A stretch of 6,930 bases of DNA, taken from an uncultured Lachnospiraceae bacterium. Its GTDB lineage: Bacteria; Bacillota; Clostridia; Lachnospirales; Lachnospiraceae. The notes below the pieces were generated by a model. That model was given only the letters and a program-made list of their open reading frames with translations. It made no database searches and was not told the origin of the DNA. Where the stretch lies: contig CACZQU010000574.1 of assembly GCA_902783305.1 (NCBI GenBank), positions 1 to 6,930 on the forward strand, in the 5' to 3' direction. Made by a program: the position numbers and the translations under genes. Shown piece after piece: positions 6,143-6,930 of this stretch; position 1 is the first letter of the stretch, and each line of letters begins with the position of its first letter.

Positions 6143-6930
6143 GTGAAAACGACAAAGAGTAGTTTTTTTAAAAGTCTTCGGTTCAGGATTTTGCTGATTC
6201 TGATTCTGATTGGGATGATTCCGGGATTTTTTGTCCTGAGAGTTCTGGTCTCCCTGTATGAAGAAAAAGCGATTGCCGTCCGGACTCAGGCTCTGCGAAA
6301 GGAGTGCCAGTCTGCTGCCTCAATCCTTATCAAAGAGGATTTTCTCCAGAAGGGTCCGGATCCGGCTGCCGACAGCAAGCTTGAACTGATGTCCAATCTT
6401 TTTCACGGCAGGATTCTGGTCGTGAACCGGGATTTCCGCATTGTTTATGACAGCTTCTGTGTGGAGGAGGGAAGCCTGCTGCTGTCTCCCCTTGCGATTC
6501 GATGCTTCCGGGGGGAGGAGCCTGGGCGGTATGACCGGGAAAACCATACCATTTCGCTGGCAGTAGCGATGAAAAATCCTCCGGAGGATGAAATTCAGGG
6601 AGTGCTTCTCCTGAATGCCCAGGCAGGTGAGGTTTATGAAACGGTCAGGGAGATGGAGCAGCTGGAAATGCTGATGACGGGTATTGTCATAGCGGGAGTT
6701 TTTCTGCTGGCATTATTCCTCTCCACAATACTGGTCCGGCCTTTTGCGCGTGTGACCCGTTCGATCGAGGATGTGACAGACGGGTATCTGGAGGATGAGA
6801 TATCGGTTCCGGATTATACGGAGACCGCTTCCATTACCGGGGCATTCAACAAGCTTCTGGCGAGAATGAAGGTTCTGGACGAATCCAGGAATGAATTTGT
6901 GTCCAACGTTTCCCATGAGCTGAAAACACC
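6143..6930 (+). CDS. membrane sensor histidine kinase, 3' end outside window
   Basis: The first 262 codons of a two-component sensor kinase are present, plus two bases of a proline codon. Order: a short basic cytoplasmic N-terminus; membrane segment 1 at about 15-35; an extracytoplasmic sensor region at about 36-175 that contains the PAS/Cache-like strand pair RILVVNRDFRIVYDS (90-104); membrane segment 2 at about 177-198; a HAMP linker (about 198-250) starting RPFARVTRSIED; and the start of the HisKA dimerisation domain. The H-box FVSNVSHELKTP (252-263) is complete, with H258 as the phospho-acceptor. The ATP-binding HATPase_c domain must lie beyond 6930. The layout resembles WalK/PhoR-type kinases, but the signal sensed cannot be read from the sequence. 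It begins with GTG two bases after pilT, so it is probably in the same operon. No response regulator precedes it in the window; one may follow. Confidence 0.92.
   Translation, partial: MKTTKSSFFKSLRFRILLILILIGMIPGFFVLRVLVSLYEEKAIAVRTQALRKECQSAASILIKEDFLQKGPDPAADSKLELMSNLFHGRILVVNRDFRIVYDSFCVEEGSLLLSPLAIRCFRGEEPGRYDRENHTISLAVAMKNPPEDEIQGVLLLNAQAGEVYETVREMEQLEMLMTGIVIAGVFLLALFLSTILVRPFARVTRSIEDVTDGYLEDEISVPDYTETASITGAFNKLLARMKVLDESRNEFVSNVSHELKT

Overview
The window looks like chromosomal DNA of a Gram-positive anaerobe of the class Clostridia, most likely Lachnospiraceae or a close relative. This rests on the style of the Pta and AckA proteins, the strong AGGAGG-type ribosome binding sites, the mid-range GC content, and a PilT ATPase followed by a sensor kinase. 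The taxonomic call is inference from family resemblance, not a database match. All recognisable genes lie on the + strand.

Layout. The first ~80 bases may hold the last codons of an upstream gene. They are followed by pta (80-1084), a 170-base spacer with a convincing intrinsic terminator (1176-1214), and ackA (1255-2451). Pta and AckA form the two-step acetyl-CoA to acetate pathway that yields ATP in fermenters. Between ackA and the next gene lies a highly structured inverted-repeat element of about 205 bases (2470-2674). It is then followed by a 756-codon gene of unknown function (2693-4963) whose first ~60 residues resemble an Hfq/Sm-like fold. A 124-base spacer with an AT-rich, promoter-like core inside an imperfect inverted repeat leads to a complete pilT-type retraction ATPase (5088-6140). 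Two bases after pilT, a GTG-initiated membrane sensor histidine kinase begins (6143) and runs off the window just after its phospho-accepting His motif.

How the parts relate. pta and ackA work together in acetate metabolism, although the terminator between them suggests they are not simply co-transcribed at equal levels. pilT and the kinase are almost certainly translationally coupled. The large unknown gene may be transcribed with them, or the AT-rich spacer may start a new transcript.

The most unusual item is the folded element at 2470-2674. Its nested stems close on an outer 13-base arm pair, and it contains short bulges, a tandem G-A mismatch and a GAAA-capped hairpin. It could be a structured RNA, a dispersed palindromic repeat (ERIC- or MITE-like), or both. 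The Sm-like N-terminus of the adjacent orphan protein is the second lead.
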